A stretch of 64,000 nucleotides of DNA from Pontibacter cellulosilyticus (lineage in GTDB: Bacteria; Bacteroidota; Bacteroidia; Cytophagales; Hymenobacteraceae). Under the pieces are notes generated by a model, which ran no database searches, was not told where the DNA came from, and saw only the letters and a program-made list of their open reading frames with translations. The position numbers and the translations under genes were made by a program. The stretch lies in assembly GCF_014306105.1 (NCBI RefSeq), contig NZ_JACRVF010000001.1, forward strand, positions 1,380,413 to 1,444,412. Reading direction: 5' to 3'. This document shows, piece by piece, positions 34,209 through 41,877 of this stretch (position 1 is its first letter; each line of letters starts with the position of its first letter).

Positions 34209-34517
34209 GTGAAAGAGTATCTAGAAAATATTAACAAAGCCTTCGAGAGCAGGGCGCGGCTTGGCATTATGTCCGTGCTGATGGTAGAGGATTCGGTTGA
34301 TTTCAGTACGCTGAAGGACACCCTCCAGCTTACTGACGGAAACCTGGCCAGCCACCTCCGGGCATTGGAAGAAGCAGCCTACCTACGCGTGGAGAAGCAG
34401 TTTATCGGGCGTAAACCTAATACTACTTACCATGCTACCGATGCTGGCCGCGAAGCTTTTAAGAACCACTTAAATGCTCTGGAGCAGTTAATTTTAAATA
34501 ACCGGCCAACCGGATAA
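34209..34517 (+). CDS. Winged-helix transcriptional regulator (HTH_34/MarR-like)
   Basis: 102 residues from the GTG at 34,209, which lies 7 bases after the previous stop; an ATG at 34,167 in the same frame would overlap the previous gene and adds unrelated residues. The whole protein is a winged helix: NKAFESRARLGIMSVLMVEDSVDFSTLKDTLQLTDGNLASHLRALEEAAYLRVEKQF, then the wing GRKPNTTYHATDAGREAF. It probably binds the ACTTTGA-TCAAAGT palindromes upstream of its own operon and of the next operon, acting as autorepressor. No effector domain is present. Confidence 0.85.
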   Translation: MKEYLENINKAFESRARLGIMSVLMVEDSVDFSTLKDTLQLTDGNLASHLRALEEAAYLRVEKQFIGRKPNTTYHATDAGREAFKNHLNALEQLILNNRPTG

Positions 34518-34531
34518 TTTTTTTACCTTTT

Positions 34532-34555
34532 TACTTTGCATTTCAAAGTACTTTA
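34532..34555. promoter_or_regulatory. Palindromic operator candidate, copy 2
   Basis: TACTTTG and CAAAGTA face each other across ATTT-like spacer bases, followed by CTTTA. Nineteen of 24 positions match copy 1 at 33,552. The left half forms the -7-like TTACTTTG of the promoter for the operon that starts at 34,570. Confidence 0.65.
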
Positions 34556-34569
34556 GACGTAAATTAAAT

Positions 34570-34923
34570 ATGATCACATTAAGGATTACTAGTATGAGGA
34601 CAAGAACAGAACAACAGCATAGTCTGAATTACAGGGGTATTTGCAGAGGTGCATTGGCAGGTGCTGGTATTGCACTGGTGTTGCTGCTGATTTTCATGTT
34701 GGCCTTAGAAGACATAGCCTATGGTGTTTGGGTCATTATACCCATGCTCACCATGTCAGTTGGAGGTGCCTTAGGCGGCATCTATTGTTGCTTCATGAAT
34801 CATTTGCGAGTAGAGGGGAGTTGGGCAAAGGCTTATGCGAATATCACCAGCACATTGTTTTACATCCTGTTACTGTGGCTCAGTTTGGTTGCCGGGCTAC
34901 ATGCAACCGGCCACTGGGACTAA
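34570..34923 (+). CDS. Small membrane protein (three helices)
   Basis: 117 residues (or 109 if the ATG at 34,594 is used). Three hydrophobic segments, RGALAGAGIALVLLLIFMLAL, GVWVIIPMLTMSVGGALGGIY and ITSTLFYILLLWLSLVAGL, with a short charged loop. No domain recognised. It is first in a five-gene unit of membrane proteins behind operator copy 2, so the regulator at 34,209 probably controls it. Confidence 0.7.
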   Translation: MITLRITSMRTRTEQQHSLNYRGICRGALAGAGIALVLLLIFMLALEDIAYGVWVIIPMLTMSVGGALGGIYCCFMNHLRVEGSWAKAYANITSTLFYILLLWLSLVAGLHATGHWD

Positions 34924-34979
34924 CAACTAGAAGAAAACTATACCTGAGACAATATCATCAGCATTTAAATAAAAAAGCC

Positions 34980-36221
34980 ATGCGCGATCAAATACTTTCC
35001 AACATGCAAAACCCCGGTCAGCTCGAGAAGTTGTACCGGACAAACAAGGCAAGCTTTAAACAGGAGTTCAGCGGCCTTTACCCTCAACTTAGTGGCAATA
35101 CCCTTGCCGACTTCTGGCACGAAAGACTAAACTACGAATCAGAGGAGATTTCGTGGGGTACCGGTAAAGAGTTTGTGTTCGTTGTAATTGCTGCATTAAT
35201 AGCGGGTATACTTGCCAAACTGCCGGCTATCTTCCCTATCAGCGAAGAATTCTTTTACCCACGCAATATAGGTTTTCTGGTGTTCCCGTTTCTAGCAGCC
35301 TATTTCGCCTGGAAAAACAAACTACCAGATACCAGGGTAGCTTTTATAGGATTTGCTGTAGCTGTTTGCGTAGTATACATCAACTTTTTGCCAAACAACA
35401 ACAGCGACACCCTTATACTAGCCTGCATACACTTGCCTTTGCTGCTGTGGGTTATACTTGGTGTATCATATGTAGGCGATGAGCTCAGCAACTACAAAAT
35501 GCGCCTTAGCTACCTGCGCTTTAACGGCGACCTGGCTGTTATGTCGGCCTTGCTGGTGATAGCCGGAGTACTGATGACGGGCATTACGATCGGGTTATTC
35601 CAGCTGATCGGTTTGCAGATAGAGGAGTTCTACTTTGAGTATATCGTAGCATTTGGCTTGCCTGCAGTTCCTATAGTGGCCACTTATCTCACCCAAACCA
35701 ATCCGCAACTGGTAAACAAGGTATCCCCTATCATCGCCAAGCTGTTCAGCCCATTGGTGTTAGTCATGCTGATCGTGTACCTGGGAGCTATTATTATTTC
35801 GGGCAAAGACCCCTACAACGACAGGGAGTTTCTGCTCCTGTTTAACGTGCTGTTGATTGGTGTAATGGCTCTGATCTTCTTCTCTGTTGCGGAGAGCTCT
35901 ACCAAAGAAAAATCTATATCTGGTGTGTGGGTGCTGCTGCTGTTGTCGGTGGTTACTATCGTAGTAAATGGCATTGCATTGTCGGCTATCTCTTTCCGGA
36001 TCTCGGAATGGGGTATAACGCCTAACAGAGTAGCCGTGCTGGGTGCCAATGTATTGATTCTTATTCACCTGCTGCTTGTAACAGTAATGTTATTTAAGGC
36101 AGCTACGAAGAAGGCGGTAATCACAGAGGTAGGCAGATCCATTGTGCTGTATATCCCAGTGTACTTTGTCTGGACAATCATCGTCGTATTTCTATTCCCA
36201 TTGCTTTTCGGCTTTAAATAA
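34980..36221 (+). CDS. DUF4153-type polytopic membrane protein
   Basis: 413 residues from the ATG at 34,980; the frame is open further upstream but there it only mirrors the preceding gene. After a soluble N-terminus (about 70 residues: LEKLYRTNKASFKQEFSGLYPQL, ESEEISWGTGKEF) come about eleven membrane helices. DELSNYKMRLSYLRFNGDLAVMSALLVIAGVLM fits the DUF4153 family, common in Bacteroidota next to winged-helix regulators and CreD-type proteins and thought to respond to envelope stress. No catalytic residues are evident. Confidence 0.75.
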   Translation: MRDQILSNMQNPGQLEKLYRTNKASFKQEFSGLYPQLSGNTLADFWHERLNYESEEISWGTGKEFVFVVIAALIAGILAKLPAIFPISEEFFYPRNIGFLVFPFLAAYFAWKNKLPDTRVAFIGFAVAVCVVYINFLPNNNSDTLILACIHLPLLLWVILGVSYVGDELSNYKMRLSYLRFNGDLAVMSALLVIAGVLMTGITIGLFQLIGLQIEEFYFEYIVAFGLPAVPIVATYLTQTNPQLVNKVSPIIAKLFSPLVLVMLIVYLGAIIISGKDPYNDREFLLLFNVLLIGVMALIFFSVAESSTKEKSISGVWVLLLLSVVTIVVNGIALSAISFRISEWGITPNRVAVLGANVLILIHLLLVTVMLFKAATKKAVITEVGRSIVLYIPVYFVWTIIVVFLFPLLFGFK

Positions 36222-36266
36222 ACCAATCAACAGACATTAAAAAATTTAAGAATAACATATAATATT

Positions 36267-36554
36267 ATGGAAAAGACATTAAACATTGGAAGTATAGCAA
36301 GTTCGCTGTTCGGCTTAATTGCCATAGCAATCGGTATCATTAACATGTTCTGGGGTAACGACCCGTTTTATGGCATCTTCATCTTTCTGCTAGCGTTAGT
36401 TTATTTCCCGCCGGTGGCTGCTTTTGTTGAGAGAATCGTTGGCAGGCCAATCCCATTACTAGCAAAAGTCTTGCTAGGAGCCTTTATTCTTTGGACAGCA
36501 TTAGGTGTAGGCGAACTGTTTGACAAAATAGAACTGATGCTGAAGAACTTCTGA
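36267..36554 (+). CDS. Three-helix membrane protein, paralogue A
   Basis: 95 residues, three membrane helices. Shares with the gene at 36,888 the pattern IFLLALVYFPPV-x(5)-R-x(2)-GRPIPLLAKVLLG and a final LGVGELFDKIE. Function unknown. It lies in the same direction as the DUF4153 gene, 45 bases after it, and is probably co-transcribed. Confidence 0.68.
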   Translation: MEKTLNIGSIASSLFGLIAIAIGIINMFWGNDPFYGIFIFLLALVYFPPVAAFVERIVGRPIPLLAKVLLGAFILWTALGVGELFDKIELMLKNF

Positions 36555-36597
36555 TTCATTAACTATTTGAAATACAATCAACTAACGCATAAAAATT

Positions 36598-36888
36598 GTG
36601 ATTACGCAAAGCAAAACATTCACAGGCATTGTGCTCGCCGTAGCGATGATATTAGCTATACCTTTGATAGCGATGCAGTTTACAGATGAAGTTAACTGGA
36701 AGCTGTTTGATTTTATTTTGATGGGTATCCTTCTGCTAAGTACTGGATTCGCAGCTGAGTTCGCGGTGAGAAGAATAAAGAACAGAGACTATCACTTACT
36801 CATCATCGCACTTATTCTGTTGGCATTCTTCCTAGTTTGGGCTGAGCTTGCTGTTGGCATCTTCGGAACCCCATTCGCCGCAAGCTAA
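36598..36888 (+). CDS. Three-helix membrane protein
   Basis: 96 residues with a GTG start at 36,598; no ATG lies upstream in frame near it. Three hydrophobic segments (TGIVLAVAMILAIPLIAMQF, FDFILMGILLLSTGFAAEF, LLIIALILLAFFLVWAELAVGI) separated by short charged loops. Its stop codon overlaps the start codon of the next gene (TAATG), so the two are translationally coupled. Function unknown. Confidence 0.68.
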   Translation: MITQSKTFTGIVLAVAMILAIPLIAMQFTDEVNWKLFDFILMGILLLSTGFAAEFAVRRIKNRDYHLLIIALILLAFFLVWAELAVGIFGTPFAAS

Positions 36889-37166
36889 TGAGTACAGGCA
36901 TTAAAAGGAGGTTCTTTCCACTGCAACTTGTTAACTGGGTATTTGGTACTGTTGTCTTATTGATAGGGGCATTGAATATATTTTTGGTTCATGTAATTCC
37001 GGGGTTAGTTTTTCTGCTGCTTTCTTTGGTCTATTTTCCGCCAGTAAACACACTACTCAGAAATAGGTTCGGCTTCAGTATTCCGCTATTGGTAAAAATC
37101 ATACTCGGTATTGCCATCGTTTGGTTTACCTTGGGGGTGAGTGATCTTGGAGATATGATAGATTAG
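36888..37166 (+). CDS. Three-helix membrane protein, paralogue B
   Basis: 92 residues, last of the operon. It repeats the pattern of the gene at 36,267: VFLLLSLVYFPPVNTLLRNRFGFSIPLLVKIILG and LGVSDLGDMID. The two paralogues flank a different three-helix protein, suggesting a small membrane complex. No homology to a named family is recognised. Confidence 0.68.
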   Translation: MSTGIKRRFFPLQLVNWVFGTVVLLIGALNIFLVHVIPGLVFLLLSLVYFPPVNTLLRNRFGFSIPLLVKIILGIAIVWFTLGVSDLGDMID

Positions 37167-37285
37167 CGAGTATTGTTAAAGTTAATAATCCTAAATAGGA
37201 GCTTTTGACATATTAAACTCTCTATCCTTCTATCTCTAAAGAAAGTATACTAGCTTGAACCAAGGCTTTATTCCTGGTAAAATAA

Positions 37286-37315
37286 AAAAGGCGCTACTGA
37301 ACAGTAGCGCCTTTT
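37286..37315. terminator. Perfect 13-bp hairpin terminator
   Basis: Arms 37,286-37,298 and 37,303-37,315 pair exactly around GAAC, with A-rich and T-rich flanks. Ends the membrane-protein operon and the convergent hpf gene. Confidence 0.88.
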
Positions 37316-37335
37316 GCTCTTAAACCAAGTATGAT

Positions 37336-37641
37336 TTATTTCTTCTGTAGCTGGCGTACCAGTTTATCCTCCACGTTATCCAGAAGCTGATACCAATTAT
37401 CACCTTCGTCCTGGGCAAACACATCGTTACCAGGCACGCCAACGCGCATGCGCACACTTTTCGTGTTTGTTGCTTGGTTCGCCTCTTCTTTAAAGTAAAC
37501 GTCTATCGAATCTATCTTTTTGGCGTGCCGTTTTAGCTTGGCTATCTTTTTACGGATGCTCTCCTGTATTGCATCCGATATCTCGATATCTACGGCCTGT
37601 ACATCTAACTTTATACCTTCGTAATTCTCTGTGTAGTTCAT
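37336..37641 (-). CDS. hpf: Ribosome hibernation-promoting factor (HPF/RaiA, short form)
   Basis: 101 residues from the ATG at 37,641; upstream in-frame codons up to 37,722 give a Cys/Lys-rich stretch unlike the family. The protein shows the HPF fold: strand GIKLDVQAVDIEISDAIQESIRKKIAKLKRH, IDSIDVYFKEEAN, SVRMRVGVPGNDVFAQDEGDNWYQLLDNVEDKLVRQLQK. It lacks the C-terminal dimerisation domain of long HPF. It should bind the 30S decoding region in stationary phase and inactivate or dimerise ribosomes. Confidence 0.9.
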   Translation of the reverse strand: MNYTENYEGIKLDVQAVDIEISDAIQESIRKKIAKLKRHAKKIDSIDVYFKEEANQATNTKSVRMRVGVPGNDVFAQDEGDNWYQLLDNVEDKLVRQLQKK

Positions 37642-37895
37642 AAGTCTTATTATAGGTTTGCTTTCCAATGGGTTTGTACAACCAGAATGCTGCTTTTTTG
37701 CCCATCCACATTGTAATGCCATATAACGTAAGGCTTCTCCTTTTGTTAAAGCAATATTTCCTAAAACGGGTTATATACCTCCATCTTAGAAGAAACAGTG
37801 AGCTCCATTTTTCTGTATAAATTGGAAAGAACGATGGCCTAAGTTAGCTGGCCCTTTTCTGGAATAAATAACATTAATCTTAAAGTTGAAGGCTT

Positions 37896-38615
37896 ATGAA
37901 CACCCTTCCCATCAACTGGCTAACCGAAGGATTGATAGATTTTGAGTACAAAAAGTACCTGCTGCTGGCCTACCTGCAGGCAGCAAAAGAAGAATTTGGA
38001 CATCAGCGCCTCTACCCCGTCTTCTCTGATCTGATCATGCATTACCGCAACCTGCTGCAAGTAAAGGAGCACAAAAAGCTGGTGTATGAGTCTTTCCCGC
38101 AGCGCATCAGCCGCGCCGATTTTGAGAAGCTGGAACTGGTGTATGAGAAGATAGTGGAAGACGACGAAACCATGCAGCAGATTGAGGAGATAGTGCAGTA
38201 TGCGGCGCCACTCTTCGGTGAGGCTGTAGAGTCGGGTAAAGAACTATACGATTTTGTGGAGCGGCACATCGAGATCAGCCCTGTTGGCATCACCCCGATT
38301 TACCACGATGAAGGCTATCTTTTCTTAGAGGCTTTCCCGAGCAAAGAGACACAAGTATACGTTTACCGCATTACAGTTTTTGAAAACACCTATGAAAAGT
38401 ACCGTGGCATCAACACCCGCCATTTGCAAACAGTGCGGCGCGGCCTGGCCCTCACCCACGAAAATCTAAAAGTGCAGTTGCTGCGTGAGCGGCAGGAGCT
38501 GCCAAACCCTGCTACGTTTGCAGTGGTGTCTAAAATTCCTGTGCCCCTGGAGAATTCGCTGCTTCCTATAGCCAAGCGCTCATTGGTAAAGTATGTGGCA
38601 AATTTGGCAGCCTGA
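37896..38615 (+). CDS. Conserved Bacteroidota protein, function unknown
   Basis: 239 residues, soluble, no signal peptide. The N-terminal half is helical (LLLAYLQAAKEEFGHQRLYPVFSDLIMHYRNLLQVKEHKK, charged), the C-terminal half alternates beta strands (GYLFLEAFPSKETQVYVYRITVFEN) with a late helix. No motif recognised; it looks like a cytoplasmic protein of a conserved but unnamed family. It is monocistronic with its own terminator. Confidence 0.72.
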   Translation: MNTLPINWLTEGLIDFEYKKYLLLAYLQAAKEEFGHQRLYPVFSDLIMHYRNLLQVKEHKKLVYESFPQRISRADFEKLELVYEKIVEDDETMQQIEEIVQYAAPLFGEAVESGKELYDFVERHIEISPVGITPIYHDEGYLFLEAFPSKETQVYVYRITVFENTYEKYRGINTRHLQTVRRGLALTHENLKVQLLRERQELPNPATFAVVSKIPVPLENSLLPIAKRSLVKYVANLAA

Positions 38616-38643
38616 TCAAACTATATCAATTGTAAAGTAGCTA

Positions 38644-38682
38644 AAACTGCCTTCTTTTCACGGGAAGGCAGTTTCTGTTTTT
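38644..38682 (+). terminator. 11-bp hairpin terminator
   Basis: AAACTGCCTTC (38,644-38,654) pairs with 38,664-38,674, followed by a T-rich run. Confidence 0.8.
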
Positions 38683-38970
38683 ATACTTGCATAAAAGTAT
38701 AGAGAAACCATCTCTCCCTCTTTATACCAAAATACTACCCTTCTTCTATAACCGTCTCAATCCACCGATTAAACCCCATTATCTACCTACTAACAGCTTA
38801 TCGGTTACTTATGACTATTCATATATAAATGCTATGTATTGGTATATTCTGTTTTAGCAGCTCAAAAAAGCAATATTACTTTGTATCATGAGGCAGTATA
38901 AAATTGCTCATTAGGATTTATGACGACAAAATTACAGACTATCTACAAACATTCTTTTCCTGCAAAAACT
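38683..38970 (+). promoter_or_regulatory. Leader of the first TonB-type receptor gene
   Basis: AT-rich, no gene. A plausible promoter is TTTTAG at about 38,852 and TTACTTTG at 38,876-38,883 (20-base spacing, near-consensus). An ATG at 38,920 in frame with the receptor gene would give a 17-residue non-hydrophobic extension and is not favoured. Confidence 0.4.
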
Positions 38971-41517
38971 ATGAAGAAACACGTACTATTACTGTTGCTG
39001 GGTTTAAGTACAGCAGCACCTGCGTTTGCTCAGGCTCCATCTGCTCAGCAGGCACGTCCGGCACAGCAACAGGCAGCAGGCATGCCTGGCACCACGGCTC
39101 CAAAAGGAAACGCCAAAATTAGCGGTGTTATCCTAGATGCTGAAACAAACAAGCCTGTTGAGTTTGCTACTGTAGCCCTGATCAGCGTGGCAACCGGCAA
39201 GCCGATAGACGGCACCATGGCCGACGAGAAAGGAAAATTTTCTATCACAAAGGTAGCAGCAGGCCAGTACAAGCTAAACGTCTCGTTCCTGGGCTACAAG
39301 CTGCAGACAATTGAGAATGTAAATGTTACGTCAGACAACGCTGATATAAACATTGGCTCTGTATCGCTTGCCTCTGACGCTAAAAAATTAAGTGAAGTAG
39401 TAATTACAGGCGAGAAACCACTTGTAGAAGAGAAAATTGACCGCACTGTTTATAACGCCGACAAAGACCTTACAAATGCTGGCGGCAACGCCTCTGACGT
39501 ACTTCAGAAAGTACCTTCCCTGTCTTTAGACAACGATGGCAATGTGCAGCTGCGCGGCAGCTCCAACGTACGTGTGCTTATTAACAACAAGCCATCGGCT
39601 ATACTTGCCGGTAACCTTGCCGAAGCATTAAAGCAGATCCCGGCCGATCAGATAAAATCAGTTGAAGTAATCACCAGCCCATCTGCCAAATATGACGCAG
39701 AAGGTACAGCCGGCATCATCAACATCATCACGAAAAAAGACGGTGGCTTACAAGGAGTAACTGGCTCTCTTGCACTTGGTGTAGGTACACGCGGAAGCAA
39801 CGGCAACGCTAGCCTGAATGTTCGCCGTGGCAAGCTGGGCATCAACGGTAACTTTGGTGGCAACATGTTTTACAACAAAGGCACCATGACCAACGAGTTC
39901 ATCGGTTTTGACGACCCGACGACAACTTTTGATGAAAGCTCTTACAACTTCCAGCGTGGCGAAACACGCCCTAGAGGTGCTTTTATGAACGGACAGCTTG
40001 GCTTTGAATACGACTTTAATCCAAAGAACAGCCTTTCAGGCGGTATCCGTAGCAACGGAGGACAGTTTAGGGTTACTAATGACCAGGAAGTAAATTCTAA
40101 AAACGCTTTCAGAACAGAGAATTTCCTGAATGACATTTTGATGCGCAACCAGCGTATTGGTACAGACTATAACCTGGACTTCACTCACAGTTTCAAGAAT
40201 CCGGGGCAGGAGTTGGCATTACTATCTCTCTACTCGGTTACCAACACGGAGAACAACATAAACCAGGACCTGCATAACCAGGGCGAACCTGCTTTCCAGC
40301 AGAAGCGCAACACTAACGACGGAGCCAACAAGGAACTGACTTTCCAGGCAGATTACACGCACCCTTTCAAGAACAAGACCATGTTTGAAATAGGCGCTAA
40401 GACTATTTTCCGTGATGTGGAGAGTGACGCTTTTTACCGTGACATCTTTATTAACAGACCTGAAGCAACCAGCACTGACAAGTTCTTCTATCAGCAGGAT
40501 GTTTATGCTTCTTACATGACGTACGGCTTAACGCTTAAAAAGAAGTTGAATGTGAAACTTGGCGGGCGTTATGAGTATACCGACATCAGCGCTGACCTAG
40601 TGGGTAACGATAAAGACTACGCTACCAATTACGAAAACTTTATTCCAAGTGTAGCTTTGTCGTACAGCCTGAACCAAAAACATACTTTCAAGGCAAACTT
40701 CACGCAGCGTATTCAGCGTCCTTCTATGTTTTTCCTGAACCCTTACCGCCAGCAGCAAACATCCAACACATTCGTGGAAGGAAATGCTAACCTGGATGCA
40801 GAATTAACAGACCTGTATGAGGTAGGCTACAGCACCTTCTTTAAAACAACATCTATCAACATAACAGGTTATGTGCGCCAGACAGACAATGCGATTGAGC
40901 CGATTGCTACGCTCATAAACGTAACAGAGGCAGACGGAACTGAAAGACAAGCTACACTTTTGACATTCCAGAACATTGCTAAAAACAAAACATATGGCGT
41001 GAGCTTGTTCGGTAATACAAAGCCTACCAACAACTGGACCATCGGTGGTAGCTCAAACATCTACTACGTAAACCTGAAGAGTGCCTACAACAGCAACAAT
41101 GGCTGGATGTACAACATTAACGCAAACTCTTCTTATAACTTTGGCAAGGGAATAAGCGCTCAGTTCAATGGTGGTTTCAACTCACAGCGTATTCAGTTGC
41201 TAGGCAGATTTGCAGCCTTCTCTTACCACAGCCTTGCTATTAAAAAGGAGCTGTTTGACAAGAAAGGTGGTATCAGCCTTGGCCTGGACAACCCATTCCG
41301 TGAGAATATGCGCATGAAGAATGATGTAACTGCTCCAAAAACACCTACTAACCCAAGCGCTTACGAGCAGCACATGCGCATCAACAACTTTAACCGTGGC
41401 GCACGTGTAAGCTTCAACTACAACTTTGGCAAAATGGAGCAGCAGAAACCACCACGCCGTAAAAAATCCATCCGTAACGACGATGCGAAACAAGGCGAGG
41501 GTAACGGTGTAGGATAA
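38971..41517 (+). CDS. Outer-membrane beta-barrel receptor with CarboxypepD_reg and TonB-plug domains, copy 1
   Basis: 848 residues. A signal peptide (MKKHVLLLLLGLSTAAPAFAQ) supports the ATG at 38,971. Next come a carboxypeptidase-regulatory-like domain (ISGVILDAETNKPVEFATVAL ... VSFLGYKLQTIENV, about 55-135), a plug domain (NASDVLQKVPSLSLDNDGNVQLRGSSNVRVLINNKPS, then SVEVITSPSAKYDAEGTAGIINIITKK) and an outer-membrane barrel (OMP_b-brl_3 type). No TonB box is obvious. A basic tail PPRRKKSIRND follows the last strand. Substrate unknown, no SusD partner; these barrels often respond to peptides or metals. The next gene is a paralogue. Confidence 0.85.
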   Translation: MKKHVLLLLLGLSTAAPAFAQAPSAQQARPAQQQAAGMPGTTAPKGNAKISGVILDAETNKPVEFATVALISVATGKPIDGTMADEKGKFSITKVAAGQYKLNVSFLGYKLQTIENVNVTSDNADINIGSVSLASDAKKLSEVVITGEKPLVEEKIDRTVYNADKDLTNAGGNASDVLQKVPSLSLDNDGNVQLRGSSNVRVLINNKPSAILAGNLAEALKQIPADQIKSVEVITSPSAKYDAEGTAGIINIITKKDGGLQGVTGSLALGVGTRGSNGNASLNVRRGKLGINGNFGGNMFYNKGTMTNEFIGFDDPTTTFDESSYNFQRGETRPRGAFMNGQLGFEYDFNPKNSLSGGIRSNGGQFRVTNDQEVNSKNAFRTENFLNDILMRNQRIGTDYNLDFTHSFKNPGQELALLSLYSVTNTENNINQDLHNQGEPAFQQKRNTNDGANKELTFQADYTHPFKNKTMFEIGAKTIFRDVESDAFYRDIFINRPEATSTDKFFYQQDVYASYMTYGLTLKKKLNVKLGGRYEYTDISADLVGNDKDYATNYENFIPSVALSYSLNQKHTFKANFTQRIQRPSMFFLNPYRQQQTSNTFVEGNANLDAELTDLYEVGYSTFFKTTSINITGYVRQTDNAIEPIATLINVTEADGTERQATLLTFQNIAKNKTYGVSLFGNTKPTNNWTIGGSSNIYYVNLKSAYNSNNGWMYNINANSSYNFGKGISAQFNGGFNSQRIQLLGRFAAFSYHSLAIKKELFDKKGGISLGLDNPFRENMRMKNDVTAPKTPTNPSAYEQHMRINNFNRGARVSFNYNFGKMEQQKPPRRKKSIRNDDAKQGEGNGVG

Positions 41518-41554
41518 GACTACCAAAGCATAACTACCTATCTACTATCTACCT

Positions 41555-41586
41555 AAAGCCTCTCCCGAACAGGAGAGGCTTTTTCT
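41555..41586 (+). terminator. 11-bp hairpin terminator between the receptor paralogues
   Basis: AAAGCCTCTCC (41,555-41,565) pairs with 41,572-41,582, followed by TTTTTC. It shows that the two receptor genes are separate transcription units. Confidence 0.85.
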
Positions 41587-41877
41587 TTGCTGCTATTTTA
41601 GAATTAGCAATAAAATACCGGTCGCTGATGCAGCTTTTTGAATTAACCTGCCTCTGTAGGCATGTGAATTTAGATGAAAAATGAGCGTTTTAACCCGCTT
41701 CTGTCCGATTTCAAACACCAGATGCACGAATACGAACAAGTTTTAAGAGGTCCCAGATGCCTATAGCACATAAACACCTACTAATCAAATATATACCTAA
41801 TGGCATACTTGTTGGTAAGCCGCATCTACCAAGTATGCTAAAATACTACCAAAGCGCTAACTACTAACCTCTACTTT
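41587..41877 (+). other. Leader of the second receptor gene, no gene seen
   Basis: No ORF I can support. An inverted repeat GCATACTTG (41,803-41,811) / CAAGTATGC (41,830-41,838) lies about 40 bases before the ATG and could be an operator or a hairpin in the leader. Confidence 0.4.

Noticed and set aside
34641..34979. N-terminal extension of the DUF4153-type gene
   Set aside because: The extension lies in a shifted frame over the small membrane-protein gene and has the composition of a shadow frame (many His, Cys, Arg).
41673..41766. Possible 30-residue ORF before the second receptor gene
   Set aside because: Too short, no conserved feature, and it lies in a likely regulatory leader.
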